A model generated the notes under the pieces. It had not been told where the DNA came from. It worked only from the letters and a program-made list of their open reading frames with translations, and did no database searches. From assembly GCA_009379995.1 (NCBI GenBank), contig WHSR01000041.1, forward strand, positions 1 through 43,163: DNA of 43,163 bases, read 5' to 3'. Made by a program: the position numbers and the translations under genes. This document shows positions 33,106 through 42,145 of the stretch, one piece after another. The stretch comes from Streptosporangiales bacterium. Its GTDB lineage: Bacteria > Actinomycetota > Actinomycetes > Streptosporangiales > WHSR01. Every line of letters begins with the position of its first letter. Positions within the stretch are counted from its first letter, which is position 1.

Positions 33106-34482
33106 GTGGCCTCCACCCTGTTCAGCGGCGGCACCGTGGTGACGTCCGACGCATCGTTCGCGGCCGATCTGCTCGTCGTGGACGGCCGCGTCGCGGCGAT
33201 CGGGTCGGCGCTGTCCGCCGACGCGGACGAGCGGGTCGACTGCAACGGTCGGCTTCTGGTGCCGGGCGGCGTGGACGTACACACTCACCTCGACGCCCCG
33301 ATGATGGGCACCACCACCTCCGACGACTTCGAGAGCGGCACGCGCGCCGCCGCGTGCGGCGGAACCACCACGATCGTCGACTTCGCCCTGCAGGTGAAGG
33401 GTCAGCGCATCCCCGAGACGCTGGCCCTCTACCACGAGAAGGCCGCCGGGAGGGCCGCCGTCGACTACGGCTTCCACATCGCGGTGACCGACCTCTACGA
33501 CGGCGCGATCGCCGACCTCGGCGGCGTCGTCGACGACGGCGTGACGAGCTTCAAGATCTTCATGGCCTACCGGGGCATGATGATGCTCGACGACGGGGAG
33601 ATGTTCGAGGTCATGCGCGAGGCCGGAAGGCGCGGCGCCCAGGTGTGCATCCACGCGGAGAACGGCGACGTTATCGACCGCGTGGCCGCCGACCTCGTCG
33701 CGCAGGACAAGACCGAGCCTCGCTACCACGCGGTGTCGCGACCGCCGTCCACCGAGGTGGAGGCGGTCCGACGGGCCATACAGATCTCGCGCATCGCGGA
33801 TGCGCCCATCTACTTCGTGCACCTCTCCGTGGCGGGGTCGGCCGAGGCCGTCGCCGCGGCCCGGGCGGAGGACTGGCCGGTCTCGGCCGAGACGTGCACC
33901 CACTACCTGACGCTTGGCCCGGAGCTCTACGACCGCCCGGACTTCGAGGGCGCGAAGGTCGTGCTCACGCCGCCCCTTCGAGAGCCCGAGCACCGCGAGG
34001 CGCTGTGGAAGAGCCTCCGGACCGGAGCGCTCGGCGTGGTCAGCTCCGATCACTGCCCGTTCTGCTTCCGCGACCAGAAGGAGTTGGGCCGCGACGACTT
34101 CCGCCGCATCCCGAACGGCGGTCCCGGCGTCGAGCACCGCATGCCGCTCATGTACGGAGAGGGCGTACGGACCGGCCGGCTCAGCGTCGAGCAGTACGTG
34201 AACCTGACAGCGACGACCCCCGCCAAGTCGTTCGGGCTGTTCCCGCGCAAGGGGGCGCTGACCGTCGGCTCCGACGCCGACGTCGTGGTGCTCGACCCGT
34301 CGGGCACCACGACGATCTCGGCCGACACCCAGGTGCAGCGCATCGACTACACGCCGTGGGAGGGGTGGACGACGCCCGGCCGCATCGAGCGTGTCTACTC
34401 CCGCGGCCGGCTCGTCTCACGGGACGGTTCCTTCGTCGGAAACGCCGGCCATGGTCGCTACCTCGCACGTTCGCGGCTCTGA
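33106..34482 (+). CDS. D-hydantoinase/dihydropyrimidinase 2
   Basis: About 458 aa, standard D-hydantoinase length. GTG 33106 with GGGAGG 4 nt upstream. Complete metal site: His59/His61 in GVDVHTHLDAP, Lys150 in TSFKIFMAY, His183 in CIHAENG, His239 in FVHLS and Asp315 in SSDHCPF. The substrate-loop segment GTTTSDDFESGTRAAACGGT is classical for hydantoinases, so opening of 5-substituted hydantoins or dihydropyrimidines to N-carbamoyl acids is well supported. First gene of the rightward operon that also encodes a carbamoylase and a racemase, the known three-part route from hydantoins to amino acids. Confidence 0.92.
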   Translation: MASTLFSGGTVVTSDASFAADLLVVDGRVAAIGSALSADADERVDCNGRLLVPGGVDVHTHLDAPMMGTTTSDDFESGTRAAACGGTTTIVDFALQVKGQRIPETLALYHEKAAGRAAVDYGFHIAVTDLYDGAIADLGGVVDDGVTSFKIFMAYRGMMMLDDGEMFEVMREAGRRGAQVCIHAENGDVIDRVAADLVAQDKTEPRYHAVSRPPSTEVEAVRRAIQISRIADAPIYFVHLSVAGSAEAVAAARAEDWPVSAETCTHYLTLGPELYDRPDFEGAKVVLTPPLREPEHREALWKSLRTGALGVVSSDHCPFCFRDQKELGRDDFRRIPNGGPGVEHRMPLMYGEGVRTGRLSVEQYVNLTATTPAKSFGLFPRKGALTVGSDADVVVLDPSGTTTISADTQVQRIDYTPWEGWTTPGRIERVYSRGRLVSRDGSFVGNAGHGRYLARSRL

Positions 34483-34497
34483 CCGGAGGGGACCAAC

Positions 34498-36132
34498 GTG
34501 GACCTCGACGACGTTCGGCAGGACGGGCACCCAGGAATCCCGCTTCGCCGCCTCGTCGACACGCTCGGGCCGGGCCTGGTCGACCTGGTCGTCGACGCAG
34601 CGCACGAGATAGTGGTCTGCGACGCGATCCTCTACGACGCGCGGGCCGAGGACGTGGTCGAACGCGGTGACCTCGTCCTCGCCGTGGGCCTGGATCCGAC
34701 GGCTCCCGAGCTGGAGGCGCTCCTGCGGCGCGCGGCCGCGGCGAACGCGTCGGCGGTCGCGGTCAAACGAGCCTTTCTGCGGGACGACGCGATCCGCGAC
34801 CCGGCAGTCCAGCGAGGGATCCCTGTGCTCGGCGTCGCCGACGAGGCCAACTGGGCGCACGTGCTACGGCTCGTACAGAACGTCGTCGGAGCCGACGTGC
34901 AGAACGAGCTCGCCACCGCCTCCGACATCGCCGACCTGTTCACGCTGGCGGACTCGCTGGCGGCGATGGTGGAGGCCGACGTCCTGATCGAGGACCCCTC
35001 CCTTCGGGTACTCGCGTACTCCCGGTCCGATCACGACGTCGACCGCGCGCGGCGCATGGCGATCCTTCAGCGCCGGTGCCCCGAGGACTGCCTCCAGGCG
35101 TTCCAGGAACAGCACGTGCTGCAGGCGATCCGCACCAGCGACGCGGTCGTCCGGGTCCGCCCCGTACCCGAGATCGGGCTGGGCCCTCGCCTCGTGGTCG
35201 GCGTCCACTCCGGCGGGGAGCTGCTCGGGAGCCTCTGGGTGGCGGGGTCGGGCCGACCGCTCGACGAGCGCATGGAGCGGCAGCTGCGGATCGCCGCGCA
35301 GATCTCGGCGCTTCACCTTGCCCAGCATCGGGCGCACGAGCTGGCCGACCACATGCAGCGGGAGGCCGCGCTGCGGGATCTCCTCGACGGCCGCGCGTCG
35401 GCCGCGATGGTCGCGGACACGCTCAACCTCGACGTACGCGACAACGCGGCGGTCCTTTCGGGGGCCGTCATCGAGGCGGAGCCGGGGACCGAGGGCCGGC
35501 TCACCCGACGACTGCAGGACGTCGTCACGGTCCGCTGTCTCGCTCACCGGCACGGCGTCGTCAGCACGACGCAGGGCGGCCGGCTGCGCGTCCTTTTCAC
35601 CGGGCTGGAGCCGTCGTCCAAGGCCGACACCCAGCTCACGCACCTCGCCCAGGAGATCGCCGCGGATGCGAAGAGGCGTGGCCTGCGCTGCGTCCTCGGT
35701 CTCGGCCCGGTGGTGCCGGACCTCCACGACGTGCGGCTGTCGGCGGTGGAGGCGGACCGGGTCCTCGCGGTGCTGCGCCGGACCGCGGCCAAGGGGTCGG
35801 TCGCCCGCGTACCCGACGTGTGGGGCCATCTCACCGTCGACGCCGTATGCCACGCCGCCGGCGAAGAGCTCAAGTCCTGGACCGCGCCGCTGAGCCGGCT
35901 TCTCGAGCACGACCAGAGGCATCACACGGATTACGTCATCACCGTTCGTGCCTTCCTCGACTCGATGGGCGACGTGAGAAGGGCGGCAAGAAGTCTGAAC
36001 ATACATCCGAACACGTTCCGCTACCGGCTGCGGCGCGTGGCGCAGCTCGGAGGTCTCGATCTCGACGACCCGGTGGAGCGGCTGGCGCTCTCCCTCCAGC
36101 TGCACCACATGGACACACCGCCGGGCGGGTGA
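34498..36132 (+). CDS. PucR-family transcriptional regulator 2
   Basis: 544 aa, GTG 34498 preceded by GGAGGGGAC. The N-terminal PucR domain begins IPLRRLVDTLGPGLVDLV (to about residue 130), followed by a GAF-like middle (SDIADLFTLADSLAAMVEAD...), a GGDEF-like part, and the C-terminal PucR helix-turn-helix SLNIHPNTFRYRLRRVAQLGG. Lies inside the operon it probably controls, directly after the hydantoinase, whereas pucR1 is divergent from its target. The stop overlaps the SDR start (TGATG). Confidence 0.88.
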   Translation: MDLDDVRQDGHPGIPLRRLVDTLGPGLVDLVVDAAHEIVVCDAILYDARAEDVVERGDLVLAVGLDPTAPELEALLRRAAAANASAVAVKRAFLRDDAIRDPAVQRGIPVLGVADEANWAHVLRLVQNVVGADVQNELATASDIADLFTLADSLAAMVEADVLIEDPSLRVLAYSRSDHDVDRARRMAILQRRCPEDCLQAFQEQHVLQAIRTSDAVVRVRPVPEIGLGPRLVVGVHSGGELLGSLWVAGSGRPLDERMERQLRIAAQISALHLAQHRAHELADHMQREAALRDLLDGRASAAMVADTLNLDVRDNAAVLSGAVIEAEPGTEGRLTRRLQDVVTVRCLAHRHGVVSTTQGGRLRVLFTGLEPSSKADTQLTHLAQEIAADAKRRGLRCVLGLGPVVPDLHDVRLSAVEADRVLAVLRRTAAKGSVARVPDVWGHLTVDAVCHAAGEELKSWTAPLSRLLEHDQRHHTDYVITVRAFLDSMGDVRRAARSLNIHPNTFRYRLRRVAQLGGLDLDDPVERLALSLQLHHMDTPPGG

Positions 36133-36887
36133 TGGCTATGGGAGCGCTTGACAATCGCGTCGCGCTGGTCACCGGGGCGGCCAGCGGCATCGGGGCCGCC
36201 ATCGCCGCCGCCTACGCGGAGGAGGGGGCGCGCCTGCTCCTCGCCGACCGCGACGGCGCCCGGCTGGAGGACAGCGCGCGGCGGTGCGCCGACGCCGGCG
36301 CGACGGCCGTGACGAGCCCCGTCGACGTGACCGACTCCGAGGCCACCCGTCGGCTGGTGGAACGGTGCGTGACCGAGCTCGGCGGCATCGACGTGCTCGT
36401 CAACTGCGCCGGAATCCTCACCCAGGCCCCGCTCGTGGAGATGGACCCGCAGACGTGGGACGAGATGATCGCCGTCGACCTGCGCAGCGTGTTTCTGTGC
36501 TGCCGCTGGGCGGTGCCGCACATGCTCGAGCAGCGCTGGGGACGGGTGGTGAACATCGCCAGCCAGCTCGGCATCAAGGGCGGCGAGTCGCTGACCCACT
36601 ACTCGGCGGCCAAGGCCGGCGTGATCGGCCTGACGAAGGCGCTGGCCCGGGAGGTCGCGCCGTACGGCGTGCTGGTCAACGCGATAGCCCCCGGGCCGAT
36701 CGAGACCCCGATGGTGGCCGGGATAACCGAGACGTGGAAGAGCGCCAAGCGGGCCGAGCTTCCGCTGGGGCGTTTCGGGCGGCCGGAGGAGGTAGCGCCC
36801 ACGGCGGTGCTCCTGGCCAGCGAGCCCGGCGGGAACCTCTACGTCGGCCAGGTGCTCGGGCCCAACAGCGGAGACGTGATGCCGTGA
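36132..36887 (+). CDS. short-chain dehydrogenase/reductase
   Basis: 251 aa classical SDR. NAD(P) motif TGAASGIG at residues 14-21, NCAG at 91-94, catalytic Ser144 (NIASQLG), Tyr157 and Lys161 (YSAAK), and the APGPIETPM loop. Asp40-Arg41 after the second strand (LLLADRDGA) favours NAD(H). ATG 36132 overlaps the pucR2 stop; GTG 36129 and ATG 36138 are possible alternatives. Its place between a hydantoinase regulator and hyuA2 suggests oxidation of a hydroxy-substituted substrate or side chain, but no specific substrate can be given. Confidence 0.9.
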   Translation: MAMGALDNRVALVTGAASGIGAAIAAAYAEEGARLLLADRDGARLEDSARRCADAGATAVTSPVDVTDSEATRRLVERCVTELGGIDVLVNCAGILTQAPLVEMDPQTWDEMIAVDLRSVFLCCRWAVPHMLEQRWGRVVNIASQLGIKGGESLTHYSAAKAGVIGLTKALAREVAPYGVLVNAIAPGPIETPMVAGITETWKSAKRAELPLGRFGRPEEVAPTAVLLASEPGGNLYVGQVLGPNSGDVMP

Positions 36888-37005
36888 GCCGCACGCGAGC
36901 CTACGGCGAGGACCATGCCCGGTGAGGACCCGGCGAGCGGGCGGAGAAGCGAACGAAACAAGCCATGAACGGCCAGCAGAGCCAGCCGGAGAGTGAGGGT
37001 CTGCC
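36888..37005 (+). other. gap between SDR and hyuA2
   Basis: 118 bp without a supported gene, hairpin terminator or TTGTAC-type dyad. The only functional element seen is GAGGG about 6 nt before the hyuA2 TTG. Transcription probably reads through from the upstream genes. Confidence 0.5.
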
Positions 37006-39084
37006 TTGGATCTGATAGTTGGAGCCGACGTCGGTGGCACGTTCACCGACCTTGTCCTGTACGACCCGGGCAGCGGATCCGTGGGCGTACACAAGACCCC
37101 CGCGGCGGGCAACCCGGCCGAGACCCTGGTCCGCGGGCTGACCGAGCTGTGCGCCCGTGCCGGGGTGCCGGCGGGCGACGTCGACTCGCTGCTGCACGGC
37201 ACCACCATCGCCACCAACGCGATCCTGGAGCACGACGGGGCCGTTGCGGCCTTCGTGACGACCAGGGGCTTTCGGGACGTCCTGCACATCGGCCGGCACC
37301 AGCGACCGCAGCACTACTCGGTCATGCAGGACATCCCGTGGCAGGCCCGGCCGCTCGCGCTGCGGCGTCACCGTAAGACGGTGACCGAGCGGATCGGCGC
37401 GCCCGCCGGAGAGGTGATCACCCCGCTCGACGAGGAGGAGATGCGAGGGGTTGCCCGGGAGCTGCGGGACGAGGGGGTGGAGTCGGTGGCGGTCGGCTTC
37501 GTCAACTCCTACCTCAACCCGGCCCACGAGGTGCGGGCGCGGGAGATCCTCGCCGAGGAGCTGCCGGAGGCCCTCATCACCTGCTCGAGCGAGCTGTTCC
37601 CGCAGTTCCGCGAGTTCGAGCGGTTCACCACCGCCGCGATCAACGCCTTCGTCGGCCCCAAGGTGGCGCGCTACCTCGTGGGCCTGGAGGAGGAGCTGAC
37701 GGCCCGGGACATGCGGGGGCGCCTGCACCTCATGATGTCCAACGGCGGCACCGCCACCGTCACGGCGGCGTGCGAGAAGCCGGCGACCCTCCTGATGTCG
37801 GGGCCGGCGGCCGGCGTACTGGGCGGCAGGTGGTCCGGCAACCGGGCGGGCCGGTCGCGCCTCATCACGTTCGACATGGGTGGAACCAGCGCCGACATCG
37901 GGATCATCACCGAGCACGGCATCGTCGAGGCGCCGGCCCGGGACACCTGGGTCGCCGGGTACCCGCTGCTCGTACCCATGCTCGACCTGCACACGATCGG
38001 GGCCGGGGGCGGCAGCGTGGCCTACGTCGACAAGGGCGGGGCCTTCCGGGTCGGCCCACGCAGCGCGGGCGCGCGGCCCGGCCCCGCGTGCTACGGCCTC
38101 GGCGGCGACGAGCCGACCGTCACCGACGCGCACGTCGTACTCGGCCGCATCGACCCCGAGCGGTTCCTCGGCGGTGAGATGGTGCTGCGCAGGGAACGTG
38201 CCGAGGAGGTTGTCGACGCGCTCGGCGGTCGGTTGGGGCTGGGCCGCGAGGAGGCGGCCGAGGGCGTCATCACCGTCGCGAACAGCAACATGGCCGGCGC
38301 GATCCGCGAGCGTACGGTCCAGCGTGGCCTGGACTCTCGGGACTTCGCGCTGGTGGCTTTCGGCGGCGCCGGCCCCCTGCACGCGGCGGAGGTGGCGGAG
38401 ATCCTCGGCGTCCCCGAGGTGGTAGTGCCGCCGTACCCCGGGATCACCTCCGCGATGGGGCTGCTCACCACCGACCTGCGCTACGACGCGATGCGGACCG
38501 TCTTCATGCTGGACTCCGCGTTCGACTTCGACCGGGTCGGCGCCGACTTCGTCACCCAGACCGCTGAGCTGCGGGAGCGGCTGCGGGAGGACGGCGTAGC
38601 CGAGGAGGACATCACCGTGAGCCGCGCGCTCGACTGCCGCTACGTGGGGCAGGGGTACGAGCTGCGGGTCGCCGTCGGCGACGAGAAGCTCGACGAGGCC
38701 GGCCTCCGGGAGGTGGTGGAGGAGTTCCACCGGGCCCACGAGCGGGAGTACGGCCACTGCTTCCGCGGCGACCCGGTCGAGATCGTCAACCTGCGCACGA
38801 CGGCCGTCGGCAGGACGCCGAAGATGGACGACTTCCGCGGACCGGAGCCGACGTCCGTTGCGGACGCGCGCCTCGGCGAGGGCACCGGACTGTTCCGGAT
38901 CGACGGCCGCCTCGAGGAGGTGCCCGTGCGGTTCTTCGACCGCCTCCGCCTCCCGGCCGGTGCGGCGATACCCGGCGCGGCCGTCATCTTCCAGCAGGAC
39001 ACCACGGTCCTGGTCCCGCCGTCGTGGACCGCCGAGCCGGACGAGGCGGCCAACCTCGTGCTGAAGAGGAGCTCCGACCGATGA
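37006..39084 (+). CDS. hyuA: hydantoinase/oxoprolinase subunit A (copy 2)
   Basis: 692 aa with a TTG start at 37006 (GAGGG 6 nt upstream; no ATG or GTG gives the full N-terminal ATP motif). ASKHA motifs: GADVGGTFTDL at residues 6-16, LHGTTIATNAI, FDMGGTSADIG near 289-299, and HTIGAGGGSVAYVD. Substantially diverged from HyuA1, for example RPQHYSVMQDIPWQARPLA after the second motif, so it is a separate paralogue rather than a recent duplicate. ATP-dependent ring opening of hydantoin-like or oxoproline-like amides with HyuB2. Stop overlaps hyuB2 start (ATGA). Confidence 0.92.
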   Translation: MDLIVGADVGGTFTDLVLYDPGSGSVGVHKTPAAGNPAETLVRGLTELCARAGVPAGDVDSLLHGTTIATNAILEHDGAVAAFVTTRGFRDVLHIGRHQRPQHYSVMQDIPWQARPLALRRHRKTVTERIGAPAGEVITPLDEEEMRGVARELRDEGVESVAVGFVNSYLNPAHEVRAREILAEELPEALITCSSELFPQFREFERFTTAAINAFVGPKVARYLVGLEEELTARDMRGRLHLMMSNGGTATVTAACEKPATLLMSGPAAGVLGGRWSGNRAGRSRLITFDMGGTSADIGIITEHGIVEAPARDTWVAGYPLLVPMLDLHTIGAGGGSVAYVDKGGAFRVGPRSAGARPGPACYGLGGDEPTVTDAHVVLGRIDPERFLGGEMVLRRERAEEVVDALGGRLGLGREEAAEGVITVANSNMAGAIRERTVQRGLDSRDFALVAFGGAGPLHAAEVAEILGVPEVVVPPYPGITSAMGLLTTDLRYDAMRTVFMLDSAFDFDRVGADFVTQTAELRERLREDGVAEEDITVSRALDCRYVGQGYELRVAVGDEKLDEAGLREVVEEFHRAHEREYGHCFRGDPVEIVNLRTTAVGRTPKMDDFRGPEPTSVADARLGEGTGLFRIDGRLEEVPVRFFDRLRLPAGAAIPGAAVIFQQDTTVLVPPSWTAEPDEAANLVLKRSSDR

Positions 39085-40874
39085 CCTCCGCGACCAACAG
39101 CGCCGCCACCAGAGTCGACCCGATCACCGCAGCGGTGGTCGCCGGCACTCTCGAGAGCATCGCCGACGAGATGGCGCACAAGCTCACCCGCATGTCGTAC
39201 TCGAGCATCATCCGCGAGTCCGAGGACTTCGGGTGTGCGCTGCTCGACGGCCAGGGCCGGCAGCTCGCCGAGTCGACGCTCAGCACCCCGCTGCAGTCCG
39301 GCCCGATTCCCGGCTATGTACGGGGCGTGCTGCGCCGCTTCGAGGAGCTCGGCGGGGCGATCGAGCCCGGCGACGTGATCATGCACAACCACTCGTACTA
39401 CGGGGCGTCCCACGGCCCGGACGTGGGACTCATCGTGCCGGTCTTCTTCGCGGGCGAGCTGGTCGGGTACTCCGTCACCACCGCGCACCACCTCGACATC
39501 GGCGCCCTGTCCCCCGGTTCCTGCGGCATCGTCGACGCCCCCGACGCGTACTCCGAGGGGCTGCAGATCAACGCCATCAAGGTTTACGAAGGCGGCCGGC
39601 GCAACGAGTGGGTCTGGCGGATGCTCACCGACAACATCCGTGCGTCCGGCCTGGTCGTGGGCGATATGGAGGCTCAGATCGCGGCGGCCCGCATCGGCGC
39701 GAGCCGCTTCCTCGAGCTGATCGAACGGTTCGGCCTGGCGACGGTCCAGGACGCGAGCGAGGACCTGCTCGACTACTCCGAGCGGATGCTGCGCCGGAGG
39801 ATCGCCGAGCTGCCCGACGGGACATACGAGGCCGAAGGCTTCGTCGACGGCTTCCTCGACAACCCCGACCCGCGTTACAGCAAGCTCCGCGTCGCCGCGG
39901 CGGTCACGGTCCGGGGCGAGGAGATCCACGTCGACCTGAGCGGCACCGATCCGCAGGTCGACCTGCCGATCAACATGCCCTTCGTCGGTACCGTCGACAT
40001 CGCCGTTTACGTGGTGCTGCGGTCGATCCTCCTGGACAGCGCGGTGAACGAGCACGTGCCGGCCAACTCCGGGCTCTACCGACCCATCCACATCTCCGCT
40101 CCCCCGGGCACCCTGGCGAACCCGACGTACCCGGCTCCGGTGATCGCCCGGTTCTGCCCCGGCAACGTGCTCGCCGCCACGATCATGCGGGCGCTGGCGT
40201 CGGTGATGCCGGAGCAGGTGAGCGCGGGCACCGGGAACCTCAAGGTGGTCGCCTACAGCGGGCTGCGCGACGACGGCTCGTACTGGGTCTACATGGACAT
40301 CACCGAGGGCAGCTACGGCGGCCGGCACCGCAAGGACGGCCTCGACGCCGTGGACACCCTGTACGCGAACACCCGCAACAACCCGATCGAGGACATCGAG
40401 TCGCACTACCCGCTCCGGGTCGAGCGCTACGAGCTGCGGGAGAACGCCGCCGGTGCGGGCAGGTGGCGCGGCGGCCAGGGCTCGATCCGGGACATCAGGT
40501 TCCTGGCCGACGGTGGGTTCTCCATGGAGGGCGACGGGAACGTCTTCGCACCGCCGGGCCTGTTCGACGGGCTCGCGGGTTCGACCGGGGACAGCAGGCT
40601 CAACCCGGACACCGACCGGGACGTCCCGCTGCCGCCGATGTCGCCGTACCGCAAGGCGGCGGCCGGCGACGTGCTCCGGACGGTCAGCCCGTGCGGCGGC
40701 GGGTACGGCGACCCACTGGAGCGCGATCCCGCCGCGGTGCTGGCCGACGTGCTGGACGGCCTGGTCGACGCGGAGTCGGCGCGTACCGGGTACGGCGTGG
40801 TGATCGACACCGATGCCCGGCGTGTCGACGAGCGCGCCACCAAGGAACTGCGTGCGCAGCGGGCTACCGCATGA
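39081..40874 (+). CDS. hyuB: hydantoinase/oxoprolinase subunit B (copy 2)
   Basis: 597 aa, the usual HyuB size. ATG 39081 within the ATGA overlap. Blocks seen are RVDPITAAVVAGTLESIADE, EDFGCALLDGQGRQLAE, GDVIMHNHSYYGASHGPDVG, NPTYPAPVIARFCPGN, and SPCGGGYGDPLERDP near the end. Lacks the ~115-residue extension of HyuB1. Forms the heteromer with HyuA2. Stop overlaps the carbamoylase start by 4 nt. Confidence 0.92.
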   Translation: MTSATNSAATRVDPITAAVVAGTLESIADEMAHKLTRMSYSSIIRESEDFGCALLDGQGRQLAESTLSTPLQSGPIPGYVRGVLRRFEELGGAIEPGDVIMHNHSYYGASHGPDVGLIVPVFFAGELVGYSVTTAHHLDIGALSPGSCGIVDAPDAYSEGLQINAIKVYEGGRRNEWVWRMLTDNIRASGLVVGDMEAQIAAARIGASRFLELIERFGLATVQDASEDLLDYSERMLRRRIAELPDGTYEAEGFVDGFLDNPDPRYSKLRVAAAVTVRGEEIHVDLSGTDPQVDLPINMPFVGTVDIAVYVVLRSILLDSAVNEHVPANSGLYRPIHISAPPGTLANPTYPAPVIARFCPGNVLAATIMRALASVMPEQVSAGTGNLKVVAYSGLRDDGSYWVYMDITEGSYGGRHRKDGLDAVDTLYANTRNNPIEDIESHYPLRVERYELRENAAGAGRWRGGQGSIRDIRFLADGGFSMEGDGNVFAPPGLFDGLAGSTGDSRLNPDTDRDVPLPPMSPYRKAAAGDVLRTVSPCGGGYGDPLERDPAAVLADVLDGLVDAESARTGYGVVIDTDARRVDERATKELRAQRATA

Positions 40875-42145
40875 CCAACCCGGTATATCGGGTCGACGGG
40901 GAACGCCTGTGGCGTGACCTGGAGAAGCTCGCCACGTTCGGCGCGGAGGAGGCGGGCGGCGGGGTGACCCGGCCGGCCTGGTCGCGGGGGTACCTCGACG
41001 CCGAACGGTGGCTCGTCGCCCAGTTCGAGGATGCCGGCCTGTCCGTGCGCATCGACGCGGCCCGCAACGTCTGGGGGCGCTGGGAGGAGGGGAAGCTCCC
41101 CGCGATCGTCGCCGGGTCCCACATCGACTCGGTACCGTCGGGCGGCGCCTTCGACGGGTGCCTGGGAGTGCTGGGTGCCCTGGAGGCGGTACGGGCGCTG
41201 CGCCGCGGCGGCCACCGGCCGGACCGGCAGATCTGGATAGTCGCCTGGACGGAGGAGGAGGGCAGCGCCTTCGGCAACGCGCTGTTCGGCAGCCGCGCCT
41301 TCGTCGGGGAGCTCGATCTGGAGGCCGCGCTCGAGCGGACGAACGCGGCGGGCGAGACGCTCGCGCAGGCCATGGGGAGGATCCGCCACGATTCCGCGGC
41401 GCCGCCGGGGCTGCCCCGGCTCCCGGACGGTCTCGGTGACCTGGCCGCGTACCTGGAGCTGCACGTCGAGCAGGGCCCACTGCTGGAGCGCGACGGGGTA
41501 CCCGTCGGCGTGGTCACCGACATCGTCGGCCTTCGGGGCGCGCGGCTCCGCTTCACCGGGCAGGCGAACCACGCCGGCACCACGCCGATGGACGCCCGGC
41601 GGGACGCCGGGGTCGGCGCGGCACGCGGAATGGTCGAGGCGCGGCGGCTGGCCGTCGACCACGGCGTTCGGGCCACCGCGGGGGTGGTCGAGCTGTCACC
41701 TGGCGGGACCAACGTGATACCGGGCCGAGCCGAGTTCAGCCTGGACGCGCGCGATCGCGAGGCGGCGGCCCTCGAGGCGTACGTGTCCGCGCTGCGGGCG
41801 GCCTGCTCCCGCATCGCCGAGGAAGAGGGCCTCGACGTGGCGTACGAGCAGGTGTACGACATCGCCCCGGTACCGATGGACGCCGAGCTGCAGCGGCTGC
41901 TCACCGACGTATGCGCGGAGATCGACACCCGGTGCCGTCCCATGGTCAGCGGCGCCGGCCACGACGCCATGGTCGTCGCACCGCACGTGCCGGCCGGGAT
42001 GGTGTTCGTACCGAGCCGCGACGGCATCAGCCACGCACCCCAGGAGTTCACCTCGCCCCAGGACTGCGCGAAGGGAGCCGAGATCCTCATGCACGCCCTC
42101 GCCCGGCTGAGCGCAGGAAAGCCCAAGACAGGAGGCCATCCGTGA
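40871..42145 (+). CDS. hyuC: N-carbamoyl-amino-acid hydrolase / M20 amidohydrolase 2
   Basis: 424 aa, ATG 40871 in the overlap with hyuB2. Metal motifs AGSHIDSVPSGGAFDG (His84, Asp95) and WTEEEGSAFGN (Glu128-130), then LELHVEQGPLLE, GQANHAGTTPMDARRD in the lid/dimer domain, and RDGISHAPQEFTS at the end. As the third enzyme after a hydantoinase and before a racemase, an L-carbamoylase function (N-carbamoyl amino acid to amino acid, CO2 and ammonia) is the best reading; allantoate-type substrates remain possible. The usual Arg of EEGSRF is Ala. Stop overlaps the racemase start. Confidence 0.88.
   Translation: MTNPVYRVDGERLWRDLEKLATFGAEEAGGGVTRPAWSRGYLDAERWLVAQFEDAGLSVRIDAARNVWGRWEEGKLPAIVAGSHIDSVPSGGAFDGCLGVLGALEAVRALRRGGHRPDRQIWIVAWTEEEGSAFGNALFGSRAFVGELDLEAALERTNAAGETLAQAMGRIRHDSAAPPGLPRLPDGLGDLAAYLELHVEQGPLLERDGVPVGVVTDIVGLRGARLRFTGQANHAGTTPMDARRDAGVGAARGMVEARRLAVDHGVRATAGVVELSPGGTNVIPGRAEFSLDARDREAAALEAYVSALRAACSRIAEEEGLDVAYEQVYDIAPVPMDAELQRLLTDVCAEIDTRCRPMVSGAGHDAMVVAPHVPAGMVFVPSRDGISHAPQEFTSPQDCAKGAEILMHALARLSAGKPKTGGHP

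Noticed and set aside
38640..41480. Long minus-strand open frame opposite hyuA2-hyuB2-carbamoylase
   Set aside because: Low-complexity Arg/Pro-rich translation with no motifs; antisense to well-supported genes.
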